From Pseudoclavibacter terrae (lineage in GTDB: Bacteria; Actinomycetota; Actinomycetes; Actinomycetales; Microbacteriaceae), in NCBI RefSeq assembly GCF_008831075.1, contig NZ_WBJX01000001.1, positions 478,647 through 542,646 of the forward strand: a stretch of 64,000 bases of DNA, in the 5' to 3' direction. The translations under genes and the position numbers were made by a program. The notes beneath the pieces are model-generated. The model searched no databases. It was given only the letters and a program-made list of their open reading frames with translations, and was not told the origin of the DNA. Shown here piece after piece: positions 44,146 through 52,296 of this stretch (positions are counted from its first letter, which is position 1; each line of letters starts with the position of its first letter).

Positions 44146-44481
44146 TCAGGCCCCTTCTGGGAGATGCTCGATCGCCTCAGCGAGGGAGCGGAATTCCGTG
44201 GTCATCGCGGTTGCGAGCGCCGTGCCTGCCGGGCTCGCGCGGTAGAACTTGCGAGGGCGGGCCTCGTCGGTGTTCCACTCGCTCGTGAGGTGCCCCTGCT
44301 TCTCGAGTCTGCGAAGAAGCGGGTAGAGGGTGTTCGCGTCGGTGTCGAAGCCACGGGATTGCAGTGCTTCGAGGAGGCCGTAGCCGTAGCCGGGCTCGGC
44401 GAGGAGGCGGAGGCACGCAAGCACGACGGTGCCCCTGCGCAGCTCCTGCAGGTGGATGTCGTGGGTCTCGTCGTCGCTCAT
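44146..44481 (-). CDS. PadR-family transcriptional repressor
   Basis: 111 residues. LRRGTVVLACLRLLAEPGYG followed by LLEALQSRGFDTDANTLYPL and LLRRLEKQGHLTSEW is the PadR winged helix-turn-helix (YG-Y-L..L, then T-LYPLL-RLE). The C-terminal helix is short, as in subfamily-2 PadR proteins. A perfect palindrome overlaps its own promoter, indicating autoregulation together with the membrane protein downstream. No Shine-Dalgarno; leaderless start. Confidence 0.88.
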   Translation of the reverse strand: MSDDETHDIHLQELRRGTVVLACLRLLAEPGYGYGLLEALQSRGFDTDANTLYPLLRRLEKQGHLTSEWNTDEARPRKFYRASPAGTALATAMTTEFRSLAEAIEHLPEGA

Positions 44482-44484
44482 GAA

Positions 44485-44518
44485 TCACACCATAGTGTGT
44501 GAGGCACACTGTCGTCAA
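44485..44518 (-). promoter_or_regulatory. Promoter and operator of the padR operon
   Basis: Reading the minus strand, TTGACG (44518-44513), an 18-base spacer and TATGGT (44494-44489) form a near-consensus promoter, with 7 bases to the ATG at 44481. The perfect palindrome TCACACCATAGTGTGTGA (44485-44502) covers the -10 box and transcript start. A second GTGTG/CACAC pair (44497-44509) extends it. A bound PadR dimer would block RNA polymerase. Confidence 0.7.
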
Positions 44519-44590
44519 TGGCACGGTGTTGTGAGTTGTTTGAGCCGAGCTTCTCAACCGGTGGCACCACGGCCGGTCGCACCACGGGCT

Positions 44591-44596
44591 TACGCT
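44591..44596 (+). promoter_or_regulatory. Leaderless-type -10 box TACGCT
   Basis: TACGCT ends 7 bases before the GTG at 44604. GGAGG at 44597-44601 could instead act as Shine-Dalgarno on a longer transcript, so the mode is ambiguous. Confidence 0.4.
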
Positions 44597-44603
44597 GGAG
44601 GGC

Positions 44604-45893
44604 GTGCCTGCATCCCCCTCTTCCTCGCCGAACGGCAAGCCGAAGAAGGAGGCGACGCTCGCGCAGGTGACCCTGCTGGCGCTCCTGCCGTCGTTCGTCT
44701 TCGCGATCGGCGAGGGCGCGATCATCCCGATCATCCCGACCGTCGCCGTCTCGCTCGGCACGGGGATCGAGTTCGCAGGCTTCATCGCGGGGTCGCTCAT
44801 GATCGGTCAGATGCTCGGCGACCTGCCTGCCGGCGCGGTTGTCCAACGTCTCGGCGAGAAGCGGGCGATGCTCGCGGCGCTCGCGGTGAGCCTGGTCGGC
44901 ATCCTGCTGTGCGCGTTCGCGGTGGCGCCGTGGATGCTGCTCATCGGCGTCGTGATCATCGGCATCTCGGCCGCCAACTTCAACCTCGCTCGTCACGCGT
45001 TCCTCACGACTTACGTGCCCCTGAGATACCGAGCCAGGGTGCTGTCGACGCTCGGAGGAGTGTTTCGCGCGGGGTTCTTCGTCGGCCCGTTCATCATCGC
45101 CGGCATCCTCGTGCTGTTCGATGCGCCGCAGTACGGGTTCTGGGTGTTCATCGTCTGCGGGGCCATCGCCGCGCTCATCCTGCTCTTCGCGCCCGATCCC
45201 GAGACGGTCGCGCGTCCCGCGCACTCCGCGAAGGCGGTGCCGGACGCTGGCGTCGGGGACGTCGGCGTGCTGCCACCGAAGCGGCTGGGCGTCTTCGCCA
45301 CCATCCGGGTGAACGCCGGCGTGCTCGTTCGCCTCGGGACCGGCGCCGGCATCATGGCCGCGCTCCGGGCCGCCCGCAACGTGATGCTGCCGCTCTGGGC
45401 GCTTTCGATCGGGATGGATACCGCAGCGGCCGTGCTGGTCATCGGTGTGAGCGCGGGCGTGGATTTCGCCCTCTTCTTCGTGTCGGGCTGGGTCATGGAT
45501 CGATTCGGCCGTGTCTGGGGTGCGGTCCCGGCGCTGCTCGGCTTGGGCGCGGGCTTCCTCGCGTTGGCGTTCACCCACGACCTCGCCGGTGATGCCTCTC
45601 ACCTGTGGTTCACGGTGCTCGCGATCTGGCTCGGCTTCGCGAACGGCATCGGCTCTGGCATCCTCATGACGCTCGGCGCCGATCTCGCGCCGCGGCAGGA
45701 TCCGGCCCCGTTCCTCGGCGCGTGGCGGCTGATCACTGATTCGTCGGCGGCGTCGGTCCCTGTGATCGTTGCGGCCGCGACGGCGCTGGTGTCGATCTCG
45801 TTCACGTCGGGGATGCTCGGCGTGCTCGGCTTCGTCGGCGCGGCGCTCATGGGCTGGCAGATCCCGAAGCACGTGCCGCGTCAGCGGCGCTGA
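44604..45893 (+). CDS. Major facilitator superfamily transporter
   Basis: 429 residues with twelve predicted helices. GDLPAGAVVQRLGEKRAMLA after helix 2 is the MFS motif A (G-x-L-x-x-R-x-G-x-K/R). Helix 5 has GGVFRAGFFVGPFIIAGILV. The central loop is Ala/Pro-rich (DPETVARPAHSAKA), and the second motif-A repeat reads SGWVMDRFGRVWG. Likely a drug or metabolite exporter; substrate unknown. Convergent with ppx, with a palindromic element between them. Confidence 0.85.
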   Translation: MPASPSSSPNGKPKKEATLAQVTLLALLPSFVFAIGEGAIIPIIPTVAVSLGTGIEFAGFIAGSLMIGQMLGDLPAGAVVQRLGEKRAMLAALAVSLVGILLCAFAVAPWMLLIGVVIIGISAANFNLARHAFLTTYVPLRYRARVLSTLGGVFRAGFFVGPFIIAGILVLFDAPQYGFWVFIVCGAIAALILLFAPDPETVARPAHSAKAVPDAGVGDVGVLPPKRLGVFATIRVNAGVLVRLGTGAGIMAALRAARNVMLPLWALSIGMDTAAAVLVIGVSAGVDFALFFVSGWVMDRFGRVWGAVPALLGLGAGFLALAFTHDLAGDASHLWFTVLAIWLGFANGIGSGILMTLGADLAPRQDPAPFLGAWRLITDSSAASVPVIVAAATALVSISFTSGMLGVLGFVGAALMGWQIPKHVPRQRR

Positions 45894-45952
45894 CAACAGA
45901 ACTCGCCCCCGCGCCCCCGCGCCCCCGCGCGCCCGGCCCCCGGCGCCAGAGT

Positions 45953-46018
45953 CTCGGGATGGAATCGTCGCTTCGTTCTGGGAATCTTCCTGCAACGAAG
46001 TGAGTTCTGCATCCCGAG
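45953..46018. repeat. Single imperfect palindrome (family C) between convergent genes
   Basis: Arms CTCGGGATGGAATCGTCGCT (45953-45972, continuing TCGTT to 45977) and 45994-46018 pair at 19 of 25 positions around a 16-base loop. Just to the left, 45907-45930 holds tandem CGCCCCCG octamers. The size and loop resemble families A and B, but the sequence differs. It may serve as a bidirectional terminator for the MFS and ppx genes, though the stem is long and interrupted for that. Confidence 0.5.
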
Positions 46019-46042
46019 TCGGGAGTGCTCGCGATGCGGCGG

Positions 46043-46969
46043 TTACCGGGGCAGGCGGTCAAGGTAGTCGAGCAGGACGCCTTCGCGCATAGCCCAGGGG
46101 GAGACGTCGAGCTGCGCGATGTCGAAGACGTGCATGACCTCGGACAGGACGACGCCGCCTGCCACGATCTGCAGGGCACGGTCGGTCGTGATGCCGGGCA
46201 GCGCAGGCCGCGCTTCAGAGTGGAGCTTGGCGAGGCGCGGCACCCAGTCGTCGAGCTGCCACTTCTGCAGCGTCGTGCGCTGTCCCGCCCCGATGCCGTC
46301 GATCGACGAGCCGGCGAGGCGGGCGAGGGAGCGGATGGTCTTCGACGAGCCCACGAACTGGTCTGGGCGGGCGCCGTCGAACGTCTCCGCCGCCTCCTTG
46401 ATGAGCTTGCGCGCGTACTTGCGCAGCTCATCCACCTGGTCTTCGGTTGGCGGGTCGTTGTGGAGGAAGTTGACGGTGCTGCGGCCGGCGCCGAGGGGCA
46501 CGGAGATGGCGTGCTCGGAGAGCTCGTCGTCGCCGACGGCCAACTCGAGCGAGCCGCCGCCGATGTCGACGAGCATGATCCGACCGGCTGCCCAGCCGAA
46601 CCAGCGGCGGACGGCGAGGAATGTGGTCCTGGCTTCCTCTTCGCCGGTCATGACCTGGAGGTCGATGCCGGTCTCCTTGTGGATGCGCTTCAGCAGTTCG
46701 GGCCCGTTCTTGGCTTCGCGGATGGCGCTGGTCGCGAGCGGCATGAAGTGGTCGAGCTTGCTCTTCTTGACGGCGTCGGCGGCCCGGTGCATGGCGTCCA
46801 TGATCTTGGCGACGCCTTCGTCGGAGATCGAGCGGTCTGGCTGCAGGTACCGCATGAGGCGCAGGATGCTCTTCTGGGACGTCTCCGGCACGGGTTTCGC
46901 GCCGGGGTGGGCGTCGACCACGATCAGGTGGACGGTGTTGGATCCGACGTCGAGAACTCCAAGGCGCAT
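46043..46969 (-). CDS. ppx: Exopolyphosphatase / guanosine pentaphosphatase family (Ppx/GppA)
   Basis: 308 residues. MRLGVLDVGSNTVHLIVVDA is the phosphate-1 loop of the actin-like ATPase fold, TGEEEARTTF the next motif, and LVDIGGGSLELAV the phosphate-2 loop. The length fits the short actinobacterial Ppx without the C-terminal HD domain. It hydrolyses inorganic polyphosphate or pppGpp; these activities cannot be told apart by sequence alone. A -10 box (TAACAT) lies 7 bases before the ATG. Divergent from the ArgA-like gene. Confidence 0.92.
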   Translation of the reverse strand: MRLGVLDVGSNTVHLIVVDAHPGAKPVPETSQKSILRLMRYLQPDRSISDEGVAKIMDAMHRAADAVKKSKLDHFMPLATSAIREAKNGPELLKRIHKETGIDLQVMTGEEEARTTFLAVRRWFGWAAGRIMLVDIGGGSLELAVGDDELSEHAISVPLGAGRSTVNFLHNDPPTEDQVDELRKYARKLIKEAAETFDGARPDQFVGSSKTIRSLARLAGSSIDGIGAGQRTTLQKWQLDDWVPRLAKLHSEARPALPGITTDRALQIVAGGVVLSEVMHVFDIAQLDVSPWAMREGVLLDYLDRLPR

Positions 46970-46976
46970 GCCCTGG

Positions 46977-46982
46977 ATGTTA
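46977..46982 (-). promoter_or_regulatory. Leaderless-type -10 box TAACAT
   Basis: Minus-strand TAACAT, 7 bases before the ppx ATG. Confidence 0.45.
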
Positions 46983-47024
46983 CCCGTGCTGTCGCTCGGG
47001 GCGGCGTCCCCGCCTGCCCGCGCG

Positions 47025-47030
47025 TACGCT
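47025..47030 (+). promoter_or_regulatory. Leaderless-type -10 box TACGCT
   Basis: TACGCT, 6 bases, then the ATG at 47037. Only 42 bases separate it from the ppx -10 box on the other strand. Confidence 0.5.
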
Positions 47031-47036
47031 GGACGG

Positions 47037-47540
47037 ATGCAGGAGATCACCATCAGGCGGGCCACCACGCACGACATCGTGGGTATCAGCGAGCTGATCC
47101 AGCCGCTCGTCGACCGGAACGTGCTGCTGCGGAAGGAGCTCATCACGCTCTACGAGGCGGTGCAGGAGTTCCGGGTCGCAGTCGATGAGCACGGCAGTCT
47201 GGTGGGGTGCGGCGCCTTGCACGTGCTGTGGCGCGACCTGGGCGAGGTTCGAACGATCGCGACCTCGGACTCCGTGCGTGGAACCGGCGTGGGGCACGTG
47301 CTCCTCGACCGTCTCATGGCGGACGCCCGCCACCTGGGCCTCGAGCGCCTCTTCTGCCTGACGTTCGAGACGAGCTTCTTCGAACGGCACGGCTTCGTGG
47401 TGGTCGGCGAGCAGATCGTCGACGCGGAGACGTACGAGATGATGCGCCGTTCCCCGGATGAGGGTGTCGCCGAGTTCCTGGACCTCGCGCACGTCAAGCC
47501 GAACACGCTCGGCAACACGCGCATGCTGAAGGTGCTCTGA
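47037..47540 (+). CDS. Amino-acid N-acetyltransferase (ArgA-like GNAT)
   Basis: 167 residues. Starts QEITIRRATTHDIVGISELI. LVGCGALHVLWRDLGEVRTI carries the beta strands before acetyl-CoA binding. SDSVRGTGVGHVLLDRLMAD is the GNAT pyrophosphate loop (R-G-x-G-x-G/H). LFCLTFETSFFERHGF and the C-terminal KPNTLGNTRMLKVL are typical of the short actinobacterial N-acetylglutamate synthases. It would acetylate glutamate as the first step of arginine synthesis. Leaderless ATG; frames further upstream lack the domain. Confidence 0.85.
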   Translation: MQEITIRRATTHDIVGISELIQPLVDRNVLLRKELITLYEAVQEFRVAVDEHGSLVGCGALHVLWRDLGEVRTIATSDSVRGTGVGHVLLDRLMADARHLGLERLFCLTFETSFFERHGFVVVGEQIVDAETYEMMRRSPDEGVAEFLDLAHVKPNTLGNTRMLKVL

Positions 47541-47617
47541 GCGCGTCACTGACCTGAGCACGGGCCGCTTCGCCACGGCGGTCGGTGCGCCTCACGAGAG
47601 TCGCAGGACCGGGTCCG

Positions 47618-47623
47618 TACCCT
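47618..47623 (+). promoter_or_regulatory. Leaderless-type -10 box TACCCT
   Basis: TACCCT, 6 bases, then the GTG at 47630. Confidence 0.45.
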
Positions 47624-47629
47624 TGGCGA

Positions 47630-48283
47630 GTGAGTTCGACCCGCAGACCAAGCAAGGCCGTCTACCGCCGTCGGCGGCTGGTGCTCCTCATCGTCTGCGT
47701 GCTGGTCATCGGCCTGCTGATCTGGGGCATCTCGAGTCTCCTCGGGGCCGGAGGAGACGAGCGGGGCGGCGGGCCCACATCCGTTTCCCCGTCCGCCTCT
47801 GCGAGCACGTCGGCATCCGCTGAGACGGGTGAGACGCCCGCCGCGACACCGACACCCACGCCCACGCCGACGCCGACGGGGCCGGCTGAGTGTGCGGCGC
47901 CGGAGCTGGTCGTCTCTGCGGTGCTCGACGCCGCCAGCTACGCGGCTGACGTCCAGCCGCAGCTCTCCCTCTCGATCGCCAACACGGGTGCGGAGCCGTG
48001 CGTCATGAACGTCGGCACCGCCGTGCAGGTCTACACGATCTCGAGCGGCGCCGACGTCATCTGGGTCTCGTCGCACTGCCAGACCGACCCGGCGGACGAG
48101 ATCGTCACGATCGGTGCGGGCCAGTCCATCGCGGCCCCGCCCATCTCCTGGGTGCGGGAGCGCTCGTCGCTGGACACCTGTGGCACGGACCGGGCGGATG
48201 CTGTTGCCGGGGGTGCCTACTACCAGCTCGTCGTCAGCGTCAACGGCATCGCATCCCAGCCCGCCACGTTCGTCCTCGACTGA
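47630..48283 (+). CDS. Membrane-anchored DUF4232-like protein
   Basis: 217 residues from the GTG at 47630. Cytoplasmic basic start (SSTRRPSKAVYRRRR), one membrane helix at ~17-38 (LVLLIVCVLVIGLLIWGISS), a Ser/Ala/Thr/Pro linker including TPTPTPTPTPTG, and an outer domain of ~130 residues with four Cys (PAECAAPELV; GAEPCVMNV; SSHCQTDP; SLDTCGTD). The domain's strand pattern and position behind a proline-rich linker resemble DUF4232 secreted domains. Function unknown. Confidence 0.68.
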   Translation: MSSTRRPSKAVYRRRRLVLLIVCVLVIGLLIWGISSLLGAGGDERGGGPTSVSPSASASTSASAETGETPAATPTPTPTPTPTGPAECAAPELVVSAVLDAASYAADVQPQLSLSIANTGAEPCVMNVGTAVQVYTISSGADVIWVSSHCQTDPADEIVTIGAGQSIAAPPISWVRERSSLDTCGTDRADAVAGGAYYQLVVSVNGIASQPATFVLD

Positions 48284-48403
48284 GCAAGGACCACTTCGGG
48301 GTTTCGCGATAATCCCCTGAACGTTAACCTTGAAGACAGTGTGAGCTGAGACGATCCTCTCGTTCCGCACGATCCTGTCCCTCCGTCGATCTCCAGGAGA
48401 CTC

Positions 48404-50671
48404 ATGACGACGCCCACTCGCAAGCGAGCAACCGCTGCCGCTGCCGTCCTCGGCACGGCAGCTCTTGTTTCCGCCTTCGCAGCACCAGCGGGGGCCGCCG
48501 TGCTGTCCCCGAGCTTCATCGAGCCCACCGCCGGCGCGAAGCAGATCAACCTCGTGGGCTTCAACGACTTCCACGGTCGTTTCCTCGACGCCGACCTGTT
48601 CGCGGCCACCGTGCTGCAGGCCCAGCAGGGCTTCGGCGAGGAGAACAGCCTCGTCATCTCCAACGGCGACGCCGTCGGTGCCAGCCTCTTCGAGTCGTCG
48701 ATCCAGCAGGACCAGCCGACGATCGACGTGCTCAACACGATGGGCGTCGATGTCTGGACGCAGGGCAACCACGAGTTCGACCAGGGCATCGACGACGCGA
48801 CCGGTCGCCTCGCATCCGCCACGAACGGCCCGGACCTGGCCGCGAACGTCACCCTCGCCGACGGGTCGTACCCGTTCGACACGCACGCGATCTTCGAGGT
48901 CAACGGTCTCAAGGTGGCCGTCATCGGCGCCGTCACCGAGGAGACCTCGGCGCTCGTCTCGCCTGACGGCATCGAGGGCGTCACCTTCGGCGACCCCGTC
49001 GAGGGCGTCAACAAGGTCGCCGCTGAGCTCACCGCCAGCAAGGCCGCCGACGTCATCATCGCCTCCTACCACGAGGGTGCGCCGCTCGACGACGCGCCGA
49101 TCGCTGACAACGAGCAGTCGGACACCTTCCGTCACATCGTCGAGGACACGGCTCCCGAAGTGGACGCGATCTTCAACGCGCACACGCACCGCCAGTACGC
49201 GTACGACGCGCCCAACGGCGCATCGACCCGTCCCGTGATCCAGGCCGGCCAGTACGCGGAGAACATCGCGCAGGTCGCGCTCACCGTGGACGCCTCCGGC
49301 AACGTGACCAAGTCGGACAGCTCGATCGTCCCGACGCTCGAGGCGGTTCCCGAGGCGCTCGAGAGCGACCCGCGTATCGCTGAGATCCGCACGATCCGCG
49401 ATGCTGCTGTCGCCGAGGCCGACGTGCTCGGTGCCGAGGTCGTCGGCACGCAGACCGGCGATCTGTCGCGCGGCAAGGAGTACGAGCCCGGCTCGCTCGT
49501 CGTCGCCGAAGACGGCACCACGTCGGGTGGAATCGTCACGACCGCCGACAACCGCGCGGAGGAGTCGTCGCTCGGCGGCATCATCTCGCAGTCGATGCTC
49601 GAGACGGTCGCAGCCACCGGACGCGACGTCGACGCGGCGATCATGAACCCGGGCGGCCTGCGCGCTGACCTGCTCGACGACGACGGTCAGATCACCTACA
49701 AGGAGGCCGCGACGGTCATCCCGTTCGCGAACAACCTCTCGGTCGTCTCGCTCAAGGGCGTCGATGTGAAGAACGTGCTCGAGGAGCAGTGGCAGCTCAC
49801 CGCTGACGGCGAAGTGCCGTCGCGCCCGTACCTGCAGCTCGGCCTGAGCGACAACTTCACGTACGTCTTCGACAGCTCGCGTCCCCGCATGGACCGCATC
49901 GTGGGCCTCTCCATCGACGACGAGCCCGTGCAGCCGGACGAGACCTACAACCTCGTCATGCCCACGTTCCTCGCAGCCGGTGGCGACAACTTCCACTCGC
50001 TCGCGAACAATGTCGGCGTGCAGGACACTGGCCTCATCGACCTCGACGCGTTCGTGAGCTGGATCCGCAGCGAGACCTCCGCTTCCCCGGAGGGTGTCAC
50101 GCCCGACCTGAAGCGCAACGGCTTCGAGATCCTCGGGCTCCCCGAGAACAACACGTTCGTGGCAGGCGAGACCTACACGCTGACCGTCTCGAAGTTCAAC
50201 CTCACGTCGCTCGGGTTCACGCAGAACCTGTCGATCGTCGGCTGGATCGGCCAGATGGAGCTCGGCGCGCAGACCGTCGACCTCTCGACGCCGAACCGGG
50301 TGGAGTTCACGTTCACGCTTTCGGAGAACGGCATCGCCAACAGCTCCGAATCGCGGCTCGCGTTCCTCGCCAGCCAGTCCGGCGCGGTCGCCTCCCTGCC
50401 GGTCATCGTCCCGCCGATGGTCGAACCGACCCCGACCCCGACCCCGACGGCGACGACGGAGCCGACGGCCACGGCGGAGCCGACGCCGACGGCAAGCGCA
50501 ACCGCGGCGCCTGTTCCGACGGCGACGTCCCCGGCCGCTGATGGTGGCTCGCTCGCCACGACGGGTTCTGACGAGAACGCCATGTTCGCCGCCATCGCAG
50601 GTGCACTCGCACTGCTCGTGGCCGGTGGAGCCGCGATGCTGCTTCGTCGCCGCGCAGGCAGCGACGCGTAG
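48404..50671 (+). CDS. Cell-wall-anchored 5'-nucleotidase / UDP-sugar hydrolase-family phosphoesterase
   Basis: 755 residues. Sec signal at 1-32 (TAAAAVLGTAALVSAFAAPA). The metallophosphatase domain has NLVGFNDFHGRFLDADLFA and VISNGDAVG (metal-binding D-x-H and GD), then WTQGNHEFDQGID (GNHE) and FNAHTHRQYAYDAP. The 5'-nucleotidase C-terminal domain follows (residues ~350-530; AAIMNPGGLRADLLDD). After a TPTPTPTATTEPTATAE spacer the end is LATTG, a hydrophobic helix and RRRAGSDA, an LPxTG-like (LAxTG) sorting signal. It releases phosphate and nucleosides outside the cell. AGGAG precedes the ATG. TGAACGTTAACCTTGAAG near 48320 may be a phosphate-control site (weak). Confidence 0.9.
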   Translation: MTTPTRKRATAAAAVLGTAALVSAFAAPAGAAVLSPSFIEPTAGAKQINLVGFNDFHGRFLDADLFAATVLQAQQGFGEENSLVISNGDAVGASLFESSIQQDQPTIDVLNTMGVDVWTQGNHEFDQGIDDATGRLASATNGPDLAANVTLADGSYPFDTHAIFEVNGLKVAVIGAVTEETSALVSPDGIEGVTFGDPVEGVNKVAAELTASKAADVIIASYHEGAPLDDAPIADNEQSDTFRHIVEDTAPEVDAIFNAHTHRQYAYDAPNGASTRPVIQAGQYAENIAQVALTVDASGNVTKSDSSIVPTLEAVPEALESDPRIAEIRTIRDAAVAEADVLGAEVVGTQTGDLSRGKEYEPGSLVVAEDGTTSGGIVTTADNRAEESSLGGIISQSMLETVAATGRDVDAAIMNPGGLRADLLDDDGQITYKEAATVIPFANNLSVVSLKGVDVKNVLEEQWQLTADGEVPSRPYLQLGLSDNFTYVFDSSRPRMDRIVGLSIDDEPVQPDETYNLVMPTFLAAGGDNFHSLANNVGVQDTGLIDLDAFVSWIRSETSASPEGVTPDLKRNGFEILGLPENNTFVAGETYTLTVSKFNLTSLGFTQNLSIVGWIGQMELGAQTVDLSTPNRVEFTFTLSENGIANSSESRLAFLASQSGAVASLPVIVPPMVEPTPTPTPTATTEPTATAEPTPTASATAAPVPTATSPAADGGSLATTGSDENAMFAAIAGALALLVAGGAAMLLRRRAGSDA

Positions 50672-50709
50672 TCCTCGGACGCAGCGCTGAGTCGGCCGAC
50701 GGCTGATTC

Positions 50710-50745
50710 GCGAAAGGCCCGGAGCAGATGCTCCGGGCCTTTCGC
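50710..50745. terminator. Bidirectional intrinsic terminator
   Basis: A perfect 16-bp stem GCGAAAGGCCCGGAGC (50710-50725), loop AGAT, GCTCCGGGCCTTTCGC (50730-50745). It lies between the convergent 5'-nucleotidase and radA genes. Confidence 0.88.
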
Positions 50746-50829
50746 ATGCGTGCTACTGGAGGGCCCAGTCGTTCGCTCGCACGCAGCTGCGCAGGGCGGC
50801 GAACGGGTGCCGCGGAGGCGGGGGCTTGG

Positions 50830-52158
50830 TCAGTTGCCGAGCGCCGCGGTGAGTGCGCGGTCGATGCTCCCGATCGATGGGTCGACGACGTGCGCCAAGC
50901 CCATGCGCTTGGCTTCTGCAGCGCGCAGATTCGCGGATGCGACGCGGCGGATCTCGCCGGCGAGGCTGACCTCGCCGAAGACGACGGTGCCGTCGCGGAC
51001 CGGACGGTTGCGGATGGAGGAGGCGATGGCGATGGCGATGGCGAGGTCGGCCGCCGGTTCCTGGAGCTTCACCCCGCCGACGGTCGAGACGTAGACGTCG
51101 TACTCGGAGAGCTTGTGCTTGGTGCGCCGTTCGAGCACGGCGAGCAGCATCGCGACGCGGCTCGTGTCGACGCCGTTGGTGACCCTGCGCGGGTTCGGGG
51201 CGTTCGTCTTCTGCACGAGGGCCTGGATCTCGACGGGCAGCGCGCGCCGCCCTTCGAGCGCGACGGTGACACAGGTTCCGCTGACCGGCTCGGGCCGCTC
51301 GCTGAGGAACAGGCCGGACGGGTCTGGCACCTCGGTCATGCCCTCGCCGGTCATCTCGAAGCAGCCCACCTCGTCCGTCGGCCCGAAGCGGTTCTTGATC
51401 GTGCGCACGAATCGCAGTGCCGTGTGGCGGTCGCCCTCGATGTGGGCGACGACGTCGACGAGGTGCTCGAGGAGGCGCGGGCCGGCGATGGTGCCGTCTT
51501 TCGTGACGTGGCCGACGATGATGACGGGTACGCCCCTGGTCTTGGCGACGCGGATGAGGGCTGACGCGACCTCGCGCACCTGGCTCGGCTGCCCCGCAAG
51601 CGAGTCGACGGTGTCGCTGGAGACGGTCTGCACGGAGTCGACGATGATGAGGCCGGGGTCGAGGCGCTCGATCTGCCCGAGCACGGTCGACAGGTCGGTC
51701 TCGCTCGCGAGGTACAGGGTGTCGTGCAGGGCATTGGTGCGCTGGGCGCGCATCCGCACCTGGTTCACCGATTCCTCCGCGGACGCGTACAGCACGGTGG
51801 TGCCCTTCGCGGCGACCCGGGAGGCGAGCTCGAGGAGGATCGTCGACTTTCCGACACCAGGCTCGCCGCTGAGCAGGATGGCGGCGCCTGGAACCAGCCC
51901 GCCGCCGAGGACCCGGTCGAACTCGCCGATTCCCGTCGGGCGGTGCGCGACGTTGTCGACGGGCGCCTCGGTGATGGGGCGTGCGGCACGCGACTCGCTG
52001 ATCGTGGCCGCCTGGATGCGCCCGGCGGTCTGCGATTCGAAGCGGTCGACGAGGGTGCCCCAGGCCTGGCATTCGGGGCACTGCCCGAACCACTTCAGCG
52101 ATGCGGCACCGCATTCGGTGCACTTGAACGCTGGCTGCTGCTTGGTCTTGGGAGGCAT
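50830..52158 (-). CDS. radA: DNA repair protein RadA
   Basis: 442 residues. C4 zinc finger FKCTECGAASLKWFGQCPEC at ~11-30, Walker A LLSGEPGVGKSTILLE near 95, Walker B LIIVDSVQTVSSD, the RadA KNRFG motif near residue 250, and a Lon-protease-like C-terminal domain (DVYVSTVGGVKLQEPAADLA). It promotes branch migration in recombinational repair. The normal length indicates an intact protein. The ATG has a TAGCCT box 6 bases upstream and no ribosome binding site. Confidence 0.96.
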   Translation of the reverse strand: MPPKTKQQPAFKCTECGAASLKWFGQCPECQAWGTLVDRFESQTAGRIQAATISESRAARPITEAPVDNVAHRPTGIGEFDRVLGGGLVPGAAILLSGEPGVGKSTILLELASRVAAKGTTVLYASAEESVNQVRMRAQRTNALHDTLYLASETDLSTVLGQIERLDPGLIIVDSVQTVSSDTVDSLAGQPSQVREVASALIRVAKTRGVPVIIVGHVTKDGTIAGPRLLEHLVDVVAHIEGDRHTALRFVRTIKNRFGPTDEVGCFEMTGEGMTEVPDPSGLFLSERPEPVSGTCVTVALEGRRALPVEIQALVQKTNAPNPRRVTNGVDTSRVAMLLAVLERRTKHKLSEYDVYVSTVGGVKLQEPAADLAIAIAIASSIRNRPVRDGTVVFGEVSLAGEIRRVASANLRAAEAKRMGLAHVVDPSIGSIDRALTAALGN

Positions 52159-52164
52159 GCGTCA

Positions 52165-52170
52165 AGGCTA
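52165..52170 (-). promoter_or_regulatory. Leaderless-type -10 box TAGCCT
   Basis: Minus-strand TAGCCT, 6 bases before the radA ATG. Confidence 0.5.
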
Positions 52171-52296
52171 GGTGCGACCACCGACAACGGGCCCCAGCAC
52201 GCGCTCACGGCAAAGAGTCCCTATCCTGAGGAGGCTCACCGCCGTACGCGTTCCCTGCGTGCACCCCCGACGCGGGGAGCCACGTCTGGAGGATCA

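Noticed and set aside
44478-45995. A 505-codon minus-strand frame rich in Arg, Glu and Asp
   Set aside because: Antisense to the MFS gene, with no domain and no start signal.
47546-49996. An 816-codon open frame on the minus strand
   Set aside because: Antisense shadow of the ArgA-like, DUF4232-like and 5'-nucleotidase genes, which all have clear domains. Composition is typical of the complement of high-GC coding sequence.
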